From Bacillota bacterium (GTDB lineage: Bacteria > Bacillota > TC1): a DNA stretch of 64,000 nt. The notes beneath the pieces are model-generated. The model was not told the DNA's origin. It worked only from the letters and a program-made list of their open reading frames with translations, and made no database searches. Each line of letters starts with the position of its first letter. The stretch's first letter is position 1. Where the stretch lies: the NCBI GenBank assembly GCA_024635925.1, contig JAGXHY010000014.1:1-64000 (forward strand), in the 5' to 3' direction. Below, one piece after another: positions 30,030-37,677 of this stretch. The position numbers and the translations under genes are program-made.

Positions 30030-30060
30030 ATCTTAATACTTATAGTAACTATAAGGTCAA
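30030..30060 (-). promoter_or_regulatory. MerR-type promoter/operator of the amidohydrolase-BMP-merR operon
   Basis: On the - strand: -35 TTGACC (30060-30055), a 19-bp spacer, then -10 TAAGAT (30035-30030). The spacer contains an exact palindrome, CTTATAGT-T-ACTATAAG (30055-30039), starting at the edge of the -35. A 19-bp spacer filled by a dyad is the hallmark of MerR-activated promoters (as for CueR, ZntR and BmrR), and a MerR gene is the third gene of the unit. Confidence 0.8.
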
Positions 30061-30081
30061 GTCTTTTATTACAGCATTTAG

Positions 30082-30116
30082 AAAAGAAAGAACATTTTAT
30101 CAATGTTCTTTCTTTT
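30082..30116 (-). terminator. Bidirectional hairpin terminator embedded in the end of the 268-aa gene
   Basis: A 15-bp perfect stem, AAAAGAAAGAACATT (30082-30096) with AATGTTCTTTCTTTT (30102-30116), loop 5. The TGA of the gene at 30100 lies in the loop and its last codons (KKKEH) form one arm. T-rich flanks on both strands allow termination in either direction. Confidence 0.75.
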
Positions 30117-30906
30117 TAATGGCAATATCAATAATTATTAAAGTGATTATAAAGATACTGCTAGCAATAATAAATATCTTAAAGTTAGATTTTAATAAGA
30201 TTTTTGATTGTGCTTTTGTTTCTATTTTATATTTTAAAGTTACATATCCACTTTTCTCAGTTATTTTGCCTTTATATATTAGTTCAACATTGTAACCTTC
30301 AACAATTTTCTCCGATGAAATATCCTTAACAACTCTATAATAGGGCAATTCACAATTATATTTATTATTTTTGCTAGTAAATTTAATTTTGTCAGTTAAC
30401 ATATACCATTCAAAATCATTATGAAGAATAATTTTTGGTATATCTATTAAATCTGCTTCTTCTATTTCATTATATATTTTTGTTGTATATACTAGCCTTT
30501 CATTCCAAGTTTTTAAATCTTTATAGACTGTTATAGCTTTATAACTACTATAATATAGTATAGTAGAATTATCCTTCACTATCTTTTTAGGAAATTTAGT
30601 ATAATCAATCTTTGTAATTTTTTTTAATTTTATAGTTTTATATATAATTCTACTATCAGTTTTAATTTTAAAATAATCAATATCAACTAGATTATATTTA
30701 TCAGTTTTGTTAGTAGATTTATCATATATATTTAGAGTATTAGTTACTTTAGAACCCGAAAATTTATTCCAGGGTATCTTTTTTTCAATATATTGCTTAT
30801 TATCTACTATTTCTTTATTGTTAACTATGTAATAAGTGGTTATTCCTGATCCTAGAATAATGAAGATTAAAAATGAAACTATTATTATATAAATTTTATT
30901 TTTCAT
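30100..30906 (-). CDS. Unrecognised two-TM membrane protein coupled to the surface protein gene
   Basis: 268 residues; I do not recognise the family. One membrane helix is N-terminal (about 4-28) and one C-terminal (about 238-262, followed by the positive tail KKKEH). The roughly 210 residues between are Lys/Tyr/Ile-rich, probably beta-rich and likely extracellular. No sortase TLxTC motif, protease motif or lipobox is seen. The ATG directly abuts the stop codon of the upstream LPXTG gene, and its GGAGG lies within that gene's last codons, so the two are translationally coupled. It may assemble, anchor or present the surface protein, but this is inference. Confidence 0.75.
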   Translation of the reverse strand: MKNKIYIIIVSFLIFIILGSGITTYYIVNNKEIVDNKQYIEKKIPWNKFSGSKVTNTLNIYDKSTNKTDKYNLVDIDYFKIKTDSRIIYKTIKLKKITKIDYTKFPKKIVKDNSTILYYSSYKAITVYKDLKTWNERLVYTTKIYNEIEEADLIDIPKIILHNDFEWYMLTDKIKFTSKNNKYNCELPYYRVVKDISSEKIVEGYNVELIYKGKITEKSGYVTLKYKIETKAQSKILLKSNFKIFIIASSIFIITLIIIDIAIKKKEH

Positions 30907-33189
30907 TTAGAACCTCCACTTGAAAATAAATAAATTACCAAATGATAATAATATTAATCCATTTATTAAAATATTTCTAGTTCCTGTCTTAGGTAAATAA
31001 CCTTTATTAAGGTTTAACTCTTTACTAAATGATCCTGTATCCCATTCGTCACCATTTTTTATTATAATTCCCTTATACTCTCCTTCTACTATTACATTAC
31101 AAGAATAGTAAAGTTTTTTTCTATCATCAAAAAAGTACTTTTTACATAAACTTTTAAAATCATTGCTTGTGCCATAAATATAAAGAGGATTCTTTTGTTT
31201 AAAACCTGGACTTACTTCATCATTGAATAAAATATTTATATTACTTATTATTTCATTTTTATTCAATATATTATTTTTATATAAATCTGTAATATTAATA
31301 ACATTACTCTCATCAGATCTAAAACTATTAGGTACAGATATATTACTCCTTTTATTAGTCTCTAATATTACAGAATATAGAGACTGAGACAGTTTTATAG
31401 AAGTAAATTCTCCACTAGTAAAATTATCAATATTGACTAGTTTATTAAAAACAATTCTATAACTTCTCAAATCATCACATTTGAATTTATTTTCTTTATC
31501 CCCATTATAATTATTACCTAATAAATATTCCTTTTTGTTATCTTTAACGAAAATACTATAGGTACCTTTTCCAAATACAGGTGTGGTAAATTCATTTCCA
31601 TTAGCTGTTGGTATTAATTTTATAATTACCTCTTTTATATCTTTTCTAGGAATTGAAATATTATCATTTATATCATTAGTAAAAATTCCTAGTATATTTT
31701 TTGTTTTTTGCTCTTTATTTGATGATAATAAATAATCTGGTACATCATTATACTCCTTTTTTACTTCTATAATATTATCTTCATCATCTTTATAAAAAAT
31801 ACGGTAGCCTGAAGCATCTATAAATTCTCCGATTTCAATTTTTTTATTAATATTAGCATATTCCATTGGGATAGCTATTTTTATTGAAAAGTTTTTTAGT
31901 TTTACATTTGAACAATTTATAGCTCCAAATACTTCATATTTAAGAGGTTGATTACTTGCCACTTGTTTATACCCTTTAAGTTGAATAAATGTCTCTGTAA
32001 GTGGTTTTTGAGCATTATAAACTGTTTTATTATATACGTTTCCATATTCAAGCACTTCTAAAGATTGAATTGCTATATTTTTAATAGAATATCCTGTTGG
32101 TGGAAAAACTTCACAATAATAATATGTACCAAGTTTACTAATATTATCTATCTGAATTAAACCTTGTTCGTTAGATTTATAAGTGCCGAGTAAATTTTTA
32201 TCATCATTAATATTATCTGGTTTCATAGTCCAAATTTTAAACTTAGCATCTATTAAAATTTCATTAGTTTCAATATCTTTTTTAATTAATTTAATAATTG
32301 ATATATTTTCATTAAGTTTAAAATCAAATATAGAATTAATATTTTTATCCATTAAAATTAAACCAACATAACTTTGACGTTCATCATTAATTGCTTTAAT
32401 AAAAACAATATCCTTCTTCCCTTCAGCAGAAACTTGAAATTTAAAATTTATTGGTTCATATGTTTTTGATAAAGGAACTGATATATAAAAGATTTCTCCT
32501 GGCAAAATAACTTTAGGATATTCTAAACTTGGAATACTACTACTAGTACAATTTAAAGTTATTGGTCCAGTAATATTTGAACATTCTAATTTAAAAGCTT
32601 TTCCCACTCTTGAAGTATTTCCAGGTATTTCAATGTTGTTTTCTGATAAAGACTTTATAACCATACTAGAGTATTCACTCTTACATGGTAAGTTTTTTGC
32701 TTTAATTATCATTTTTTTGCATTCAAGCTTTGCTGAAGGCAAACCTTTTTGATCATTAATATATTCTTCTGCTGACCTTCCATTAGTTAAATTTTTAAAT
32801 TCCATACTTAAACAACGTAAGGCCATTGCTGTAATACATTGATTTTCTTTAGCATTAAAATTATTTAAAATGACATTTGGATAACCATTTAAAGCTGCTG
32901 ATTTTAAAATAGCTTCTTGCTGGCTAGTAAATATACTCAAGTTATTTATAATAAGACCTTCATGTATTGAGCTCTCTGAACCAATTTTATTAGGTTCAAT
33001 ACAATAAATATAATCATCATGTTCCGTTTTTTGATTATATAAATTATGTTCATAAAATAAATTAGGTAACTTGTTATTACCCATAATTTTTACTGTGTCA
33101 CCAAAATTTAATGCTAATACAATTTGACTTGTACAAAATGTCATTAAAAAAATAGCTGATAATAAAATTAAATTTCTAAATTTGTTCAT
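30907..33189 (-). CDS. LPXTG-anchored surface protein with predicted thioester and Cna-B-type domains
   Basis: 760 residues from ATG 33189 (GGAGG 5 bases upstream). A signal peptide is seen (hydrophobic 6-24, cleavage near VLA-LN at 26). The next ~130 residues resemble a thioester domain: YCIEPNK with Cys63, NGYPN, and NQCITA with Gln117 as the likely bond partner. A Cna-B/SpaA-like domain follows with KKDIETNE and YYCEVFPPTGYS (its Glu could close an isopeptide bond). After further beta-rich sequence comes a sorting signal LPKTG, a hydrophobic helix and the tail KWRF. Such proteins bind host or cell surfaces covalently. No sortase gene is in the window. Confidence 0.8.
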   Translation of the reverse strand: MNKFRNLILLSAIFLMTFCTSQIVLALNFGDTVKIMGNNKLPNLFYEHNLYNQKTEHDDYIYCIEPNKIGSESSIHEGLIINNLSIFTSQQEAILKSAALNGYPNVILNNFNAKENQCITAMALRCLSMEFKNLTNGRSAEEYINDQKGLPSAKLECKKMIIKAKNLPCKSEYSSMVIKSLSENNIEIPGNTSRVGKAFKLECSNITGPITLNCTSSSIPSLEYPKVILPGEIFYISVPLSKTYEPINFKFQVSAEGKKDIVFIKAINDERQSYVGLILMDKNINSIFDFKLNENISIIKLIKKDIETNEILIDAKFKIWTMKPDNINDDKNLLGTYKSNEQGLIQIDNISKLGTYYYCEVFPPTGYSIKNIAIQSLEVLEYGNVYNKTVYNAQKPLTETFIQLKGYKQVASNQPLKYEVFGAINCSNVKLKNFSIKIAIPMEYANINKKIEIGEFIDASGYRIFYKDDEDNIIEVKKEYNDVPDYLLSSNKEQKTKNILGIFTNDINDNISIPRKDIKEVIIKLIPTANGNEFTTPVFGKGTYSIFVKDNKKEYLLGNNYNGDKENKFKCDDLRSYRIVFNKLVNIDNFTSGEFTSIKLSQSLYSVILETNKRSNISVPNSFRSDESNVINITDLYKNNILNKNEIISNINILFNDEVSPGFKQKNPLYIYGTSNDFKSLCKKYFFDDRKKLYYSCNVIVEGEYKGIIIKNGDEWDTGSFSKELNLNKGYLPKTGTRNILINGLILLSFGNLFIFKWRF

Positions 33190-33233
33190 TAATACCTCCA
33201 AAAATTGTGATATTAATGTATACGATTTAAATT

Positions 33234-33261
33234 ATATTTCATTAATTAATTTATGAAATAT
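33234..33261. promoter_or_regulatory. Inverted repeat upstream of the surface protein gene
   Basis: ATATTTCAT (33234-33242) and ATGAAATAT (33253-33261) are an exact 9-bp inverted repeat, 10-base spacer. It overlaps a - strand -10 TATAAT (33236-33231) for the surface protein gene. A repressor or activator site is plausible in this 98-bp divergent promoter region; in such AT-rich sequence chance is also possible. Confidence 0.45.
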
Positions 33262-33286
33262 TTACACCTTTTATAAATACTTGTAT

Positions 33287-33315
33287 TTGCTAAATATTCT
33301 TGTTAGACTTATAAA
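33287..33315 (+). promoter_or_regulatory. Putative promoter of lrgAB
   Basis: -35 TTGCTA (33287-33292), 17-bp spacer, -10 TATAAA (33310-33315). The lrgA ribosome binding site GAAAGAG follows at 33325-33331. Divergent from the surface protein gene. Confidence 0.55.
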
Positions 33316-33339
33316 TAGTTTTTAGAAAGAGTGATAATG

Positions 33340-33729
33340 ATGGTTTATATTAAAAAATTAATGCTTAATATAATGTTACCTTTAGGTATTATTTTTACCT
33401 TTCAATTATTAGGTAACCTTATAAATAAATATTTAATAAACTTTCTACCAGGGCCAATTATTGGTATGTTATTACTATTGACAGCATTAATTTTTAATAT
33501 AGTTCCTTACAAGATAATTGAAGTTTTTACTGCTTTCCTCGTAAAACATATAAGTTTTTTTCTGATTCCAACAAATATATCGTTGATAATTATAGTACCC
33601 AAAATTCAAAATTACTTTATTAGAATAATATTAATGCTAGTAATTTCTTTAATTAGCGTAATAATTGTTACTGGTACTTTTGCTAATTGGTATAACAAAA
33701 AAACAATTAAAGGTGATGCTGATGAATAA
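33340..33729 (+). CDS. lrgA: CidA/LrgA-family holin-like membrane protein
   Basis: About 130 residues with four hydrophobic helices and the family motif LPGPIIGMLLLL, followed by the IPTNISLIII region. LrgA/CidA proteins were first described as holin-like modulators of murein hydrolase export; more recent work links them to pyruvate or overflow metabolite transport. The start is ATG 33340 or ATG 33337, both after GAAAGAG; the GTG at 33331 lies inside that site. It overlaps lrgB by 8 bases. One of two + strand genes in the leftward half. Confidence 0.85.
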   Translation: MVYIKKLMLNIMLPLGIIFTFQLLGNLINKYLINFLPGPIIGMLLLLTALIFNIVPYKIIEVFTAFLVKHISFFLIPTNISLIIIVPKIQNYFIRIILMLVISLISVIIVTGTFANWYNKKTIKGDADE

Positions 33730-34420
33730 TTTATATCCATTACTGAGTATTATAATTACAATCCTTATATATTTTATTTTTTTAAAGATTTACAATTTAA
33801 AAAAACATATATTATTACACCCAAATATTGCAGCAACAATAATTTTAATAAGTTTATTATATGTCACTGAAATACCATTTGAGGTATACAATTCAGGAGG
33901 GAAATATATAACTTCATTCTTAGGAGTATGTATTGTAGTACTTGCTATACCCATGTATCAAAAAATTAAATTATTAAAAGAACATTTTAAACTAATTATA
34001 CTAACTAGTCTTATAAGTATTTATACTTCTTTCTTTTCTATGTTAATATTAGCTAAAATTCTTAAAGTCCCAAAAGTATTTGTATATAGTCTTATTCCTA
34101 AGTCCATAACTTCTGCAATGGCTATAGAGGCTAGTATTTTTACAAATGGTAATCAATCAATAGCTATCTTAGGTGTTATGGTTTCTGGTATCTTAGGTGC
34201 AATAATTGGTAGATTTGTATTAGAAAAAATAAGAGTTAATAATCCAATAGCTAGAGGTTGTGCTTTTGGTATGAGTGCTCATGTACTTGGAACTACACAA
34301 GCATTAGAAGAAGGCGGAATTACAGGATCATTTAGTGCAATAAGTATACCAGTTACAGGCGTTTTAACGATTATTAATTTACCTCTTTTTACCAAATTAG
34401 TTGATAATATATTAAAATAA
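33722..34420 (+). CDS. lrgB: LrgB-family membrane protein
   Basis: 232 residues from ATG 33722, which overlaps the lrgA stop in ATGAATAA; the longer frame upstream lies inside lrgA. Several membrane helices, with the LrgB signatures SVIPKS-like LIPKSITSAMAIEAS and GCAFGMSAHVLGTTQALEEG. It works with LrgA in the membrane; the function is as uncertain as for that partner. It ends at a terminator shared with the convergent ynbB. Confidence 0.9.
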   Translation: MNNLYPLLSIIITILIYFIFLKIYNLKKHILLHPNIAATIILISLLYVTEIPFEVYNSGGKYITSFLGVCIVVLAIPMYQKIKLLKEHFKLIILTSLISIYTSFFSMLILAKILKVPKVFVYSLIPKSITSAMAIEASIFTNGNQSIAILGVMVSGILGAIIGRFVLEKIRVNNPIARGCAFGMSAHVLGTTQALEEGGITGSFSAISIPVTGVLTIINLPLFTKLVDNILK

Positions 34421-34465
34421 AAGCAGCCAAATACTTGACCTGAGTCAAGCATCTGACTGCTTTTT
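34419..34465. terminator. Bidirectional terminator between lrgB and ynbB
   Basis: An outer stem AAAAGCAG (34419-34426) with CTGCTTTT (34457-34464) encloses an inner stem CTTGAC (34434-34439) with GTCAAG (34444-34449). It is followed by T on the + strand and preceded by A/T-rich sequence suited to the - strand. Two convergent genes end here. Confidence 0.75.
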
Positions 34466-34484
34466 GTCTCTTTATATATTAAAT

Positions 34485-35708
34485 TTAATTATTAATTAAA
34501 GAAATTGCTTCAAAAGAATTATCAATAGCTATTTTTGAATAATAAAAACTTGTAGATCCTTGTAAATAGGCAATATAAGGTTCTCTAATTGGTGCATCTG
34601 CTGATAATTCTAATGAACTGCCAGAGATGAAAGAACCAGAAGCCATAATAACCTGACAGTTATATCCTGGCATATCCCATGGATATGGAACAGCCGAACT
34701 ATCAATAGGTGAAAATTTTTGTATTGTTTGAATAAATTTAATTAATTTATTTTTATTCTTAAAAGTGATACTTTGTATTATGTCTGTTCTCTTCTCGTCT
34801 ATTGTTGGTGAAATTTCAAATCCTAACTTTTCAAAAAGTAATCCTGCATAATGAACGCTAAGTAAGCATTCTTCGACAATTTTAGGAGCCATAAAAATAC
34901 CTTGAAACATCAAACGTAAGTCATTTGAGTTTTCACAACCAATTTCTTTTCCAATACCAGGAACTGTAAATTCGCAGCTAATCTTTTTAATTAATTTTTC
35001 TCTACCAACAATATAACCACCAGATAGAGCAATAGTTCCACCCGGATTTTTTATTAATGATCCTGCAATAATATCAGCTCCTACCTCTAAAGGTTCTTGC
35101 ATTTCAACGAATTCCCCGTAACAATTATCAACAAATATAATTATATCAGGATATTTAGCTTTAATAACTTTAGCTACTTCTTCTATCTCGGAAATTGTTA
35201 TAGATCTTCTTGTTGAATACCCTCTTGATCTTTGAATAATTACCATTTTATAGTTTTTAAATTTTTCGTCTTTTAGGATATCCATATTTATTTTACCTAA
35301 ACCTGTTAAGTCAATTTTATCATAATCTAACTTCAGTTTATTTATTAATCCATTTTCATCATTTAAAGATTTTTCCAAAGTATCATATAATTCTCCAGTT
35401 AAAGATATAATTTTATCACCATAGTCTAGTAAAGCTCTAAAAGCTGTATAAATAGTATGTGTACCTGAAGCAAAATTACTAGAAACTAAAGCATCTTCAC
35501 CTTTAAATATATTAGCATAAAGTAAATTAAGCTTCCTTCTTCCATAGTCATCATAGCCATAGCCAGTAGACCCTGTAAATGCTTCAGTAGTAATATTGCA
35601 TTCTAAAAAGGCATTTAAAACCTTTTCATGGTTAAATATTGAAATTACTGAATATTCTTTTCTAAAAATATTTAATTGTGCTGTAGCTTCCCTAACCAGA
35701 TTATTCAT
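34485..35708 (-). CDS. ynbB: Methionine gamma-lyase-family PLP protein (YnbB / 'aluminium resistance' family)
   Basis: 407 residues, fold-type I PLP enzyme of COG4100. Motifs are TGSTGYGYDDYGR, ASGTHTIYTAFRALL, the VDNCYGEF aspartate and the PLP lysine in GSLIKNPGGTIALSGGYIVG. The biochemical role of the family is poorly defined; cystathionine/methionine gamma-lyase-like chemistry is assumed from homology. It shares one base with leuA (TAATG), so it is translationally coupled to leuA and lies downstream of the leucine T-box. Confidence 0.9.
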   Translation of the reverse strand: MNNLVREATAQLNIFRKEYSVISIFNHEKVLNAFLECNITTEAFTGSTGYGYDDYGRRKLNLLYANIFKGEDALVSSNFASGTHTIYTAFRALLDYGDKIISLTGELYDTLEKSLNDENGLINKLKLDYDKIDLTGLGKINMDILKDEKFKNYKMVIIQRSRGYSTRRSITISEIEEVAKVIKAKYPDIIIFVDNCYGEFVEMQEPLEVGADIIAGSLIKNPGGTIALSGGYIVGREKLIKKISCEFTVPGIGKEIGCENSNDLRLMFQGIFMAPKIVEECLLSVHYAGLLFEKLGFEISPTIDEKRTDIIQSITFKNKNKLIKFIQTIQKFSPIDSSAVPYPWDMPGYNCQVIMASGSFISGSSLELSADAPIREPYIAYLQGSTSFYYSKIAIDNSFEAISLINN

Positions 35709-37396
35709 TAGGCCTTTTTACTCCGATTAATAGCACTAATTATAGCTTTTATTGGTGCAGAAGTAATGTTTGGGGATATGCCGACCCCAAAATATCTTTC
35801 TTTTGTATTTAAATTTTCAAGTTGCACATAAGTTATTGCCTGTGATTTATCCCCTTCTTCTCTTGCATGTTCATCATAAGAAGTAACTGTGTATTTACCT
35901 AAATTAAATTGTTCAATTGCATTTAAAAAAGCAGAAACAGGACCATTACCTATACCTGAGATATTCTTTTCTTCTCCATATATTTTTATTACGCCTTCTA
36001 AAGTAACAACAGAATCAGCATCTTCATTAGTTGAATCTTCATTAACTTTATATTTTATTAATTCTAAAAAGCCAGAAATATTAATATAATTATCTTCAAA
36101 TAATTTTAAAATATCCTCTTTTTTTAATTCAATTCCTTTGTCATCTGTATCTTTTTGGATAATTTTTGCTACTTCAGGATGCATATTTTTTGGTAATTTA
36201 AAACCGTATTCTTTTTCTAAAATAAAAGCTACACCACCTTTACCTGATTGACTATTTATTCGTATAACTGCTTCATATTTACATCCAACATCACTAGGGT
36301 CAATCGGAAGATAGGGAACTTCCCAAAAATCAACATTATTATCCGTTCTATATTTAAAACCTTTATTTATTGCATCTTGATGAGAACCACTAAAAGCTGT
36401 ATGAACCAAATCTCCAACATAAGGGTGTCTTGGATGAATAGGTAGACGTGTCACCTGTTGGAAAATATCTTTTATCTCCTCAACATCATAAAAGTCAAGT
36501 TCAGGATCAATTCCTTGTGAATAAAGATTTAAAGCAACTGTTAAAAGGTCTGTATTTCCTGTCCTTTCACCATTTCCAAATAAAGTACCTTCAACCCTAT
36601 CAGCTCCAGCAAGTAGTCCTAGTTCTGTTGCCGCAATACCTGTGCCTCTATCATTATGAGCGTGTAAACTTATTTGTATAACATCTCTATATTTTATATG
36701 ATTACAAAACCATTCAATTTGGTCAGCATAAATATTTGGAGTACTCATTTCTACAGTAGAAGGTAGGTTTATTATGGCTAAGTTCTCTTTTGAAGGTTGC
36801 CATACATCTAAAACTGCATTAGAAACCTCAACTGCATACTCAACCTCAGTTCCAGTAAAACTCTCAGGTGAATACTCAAGAACAACATTCATCCCTTCTT
36901 TTCTAGCTCCTTCAGCAAATTTCTTAACTAGAAGAGTTCCTTCAGTTGCTATTTTTTTTATTTCTTCTTTATTTTTATTGAATACAACTCTTCTTTGTAG
37001 CTCAGATGTTGAGTTATATACATGAACAATAGCATTTTTAACACCTTTTAGTGCTTCAAAGGTTTTAGCTATAAGATGTTCTCTAGCTTGAGTTAAAACT
37101 TGGATGCTAACATCATCTGGAATTAATTTTTCATCAACTAATTTTCTTAAAAAATTAAACTCTGTTTCTGAGGCTGAAGGAAAGCCAACTTCAATATTTT
37201 TAAATCCAATTTTAATTAACATTTTAAATAATAAAAGTTTTTCATCTATCCCCATAGGTATTGGTAAAGCTTGATTACCATCTCGTAAATCTACACTACA
37301 CCAAATAGGTGCTTTTGTAGTTATTTTTTCAGGCCAAGTTCTTTCTTTAAAATCAATTTTAATATAAGGTTTATATTTTTTGTAATTCATAGCCAT
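35708..37396 (-). CDS. leuA: 2-isopropylmalate synthase (long type)
   Basis: About 562 residues of the long, LeuA2-type synthase. The catalytic TIM barrel has CSVDLRDGNQAL (metal Asp, Arg) and SLHAHNDRGTG (metal His-x-His). The C-terminal LeuA regulatory domain senses leucine. It condenses 2-oxoisovalerate and acetyl-CoA. The open frame extends to 37438, but those codons form the T-box terminator; I place the start at ATG 37396 (MAMNYKKYKP), 11 bases after AAAGGAG, with 37390 and 37405 as alternatives. leuBCD are not in the window. Confidence 0.95.
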   Translation of the reverse strand: MAMNYKKYKPYIKIDFKERTWPEKITTKAPIWCSVDLRDGNQALPIPMGIDEKLLLFKMLIKIGFKNIEVGFPSASETEFNFLRKLVDEKLIPDDVSIQVLTQAREHLIAKTFEALKGVKNAIVHVYNSTSELQRRVVFNKNKEEIKKIATEGTLLVKKFAEGARKEGMNVVLEYSPESFTGTEVEYAVEVSNAVLDVWQPSKENLAIINLPSTVEMSTPNIYADQIEWFCNHIKYRDVIQISLHAHNDRGTGIAATELGLLAGADRVEGTLFGNGERTGNTDLLTVALNLYSQGIDPELDFYDVEEIKDIFQQVTRLPIHPRHPYVGDLVHTAFSGSHQDAINKGFKYRTDNNVDFWEVPYLPIDPSDVGCKYEAVIRINSQSGKGGVAFILEKEYGFKLPKNMHPEVAKIIQKDTDDKGIELKKEDILKLFEDNYINISGFLELIKYKVNEDSTNEDADSVVTLEGVIKIYGEEKNISGIGNGPVSAFLNAIEQFNLGKYTVTSYDEHAREEGDKSQAITYVQLENLNTKERYFGVGISPNITSAPIKAIISAINRSKKA

Positions 37397-37413
37397 GTTA
37401 AACATATCTCCTT

Positions 37414-37645
37414 TCATAAAAAAATCTTCCATCTCCACAATAGAGACGAAAGAATCGCGGTACCACTCTAATTCATATAATATGCCCTCAAATTCTATAA
37501 CGGGAACTCCCGGAAAACCTTAAATATACTTCAGGCCAACTATTCTGAGGTGAGTTCCTTAAATGTTTCTTGTTATTTTCCACCAAACAATAACTCTCTA
37601 TAAATCAACTATAAAAGTAGTAGTCCTCTTCATCATATTTCACCT
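37414..37645 (-). promoter_or_regulatory. Leucine T-box riboswitch of leuA-ynbB
   Basis: Reading the - strand, a ~230-nt leader contains Stem I elements (GAAGAGGAC, AGAGAG, GGTGGAAA), a candidate specifier CTC (Leu) at 37554-37552 within GAACTCACC, and the T-box AGAGTGGTACCGCG (37469-37456). Then comes a terminator: CGTCTCTA (37448-37441) with TGGAGATG (37437-37430), and T7 at 37424-37418. Uncharged tRNA-Leu should stabilise the antiterminator and switch on leuA. The specifier is by inspection, not folding. Confidence 0.9.
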
Positions 37646-37648
37646 AAA

Positions 37649-37677
37649 ATTTTAACATTTATTCAAACTAAATTCAA
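37649..37677 (-). promoter_or_regulatory. Promoter of the leuA T-box transcript
   Basis: - strand -35 TTGAAT (37677-37672), exactly 17 bp, then -10 TAAAAT (37654-37649). The -35 overlaps the stop codon of the preceding methyltransferase gene. A start near 37642 fits the beginning of Stem I of the T-box. Confidence 0.65.

Noticed and set aside
29999-30038. Purine riboswitch upstream of the amidohydrolase
   Set aside because: Only about 25 bases separate the inferred transcription start from the ribosome binding site; there is no room for an aptamer.
30907-33201. Open frames on the + strand inside the adhesin and in other - strand genes
   Set aside because: They are short, lack ribosome binding sites and match no family; the opposite-strand genes are well supported. 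The same applies to antisense frames throughout the window.
37406-37438. Upstream N-terminal extension of LeuA (MEMEDFF...)
   Set aside because: These codons coincide with the T-box terminator stem and T tract, and the first ATG has no ribosome binding site.
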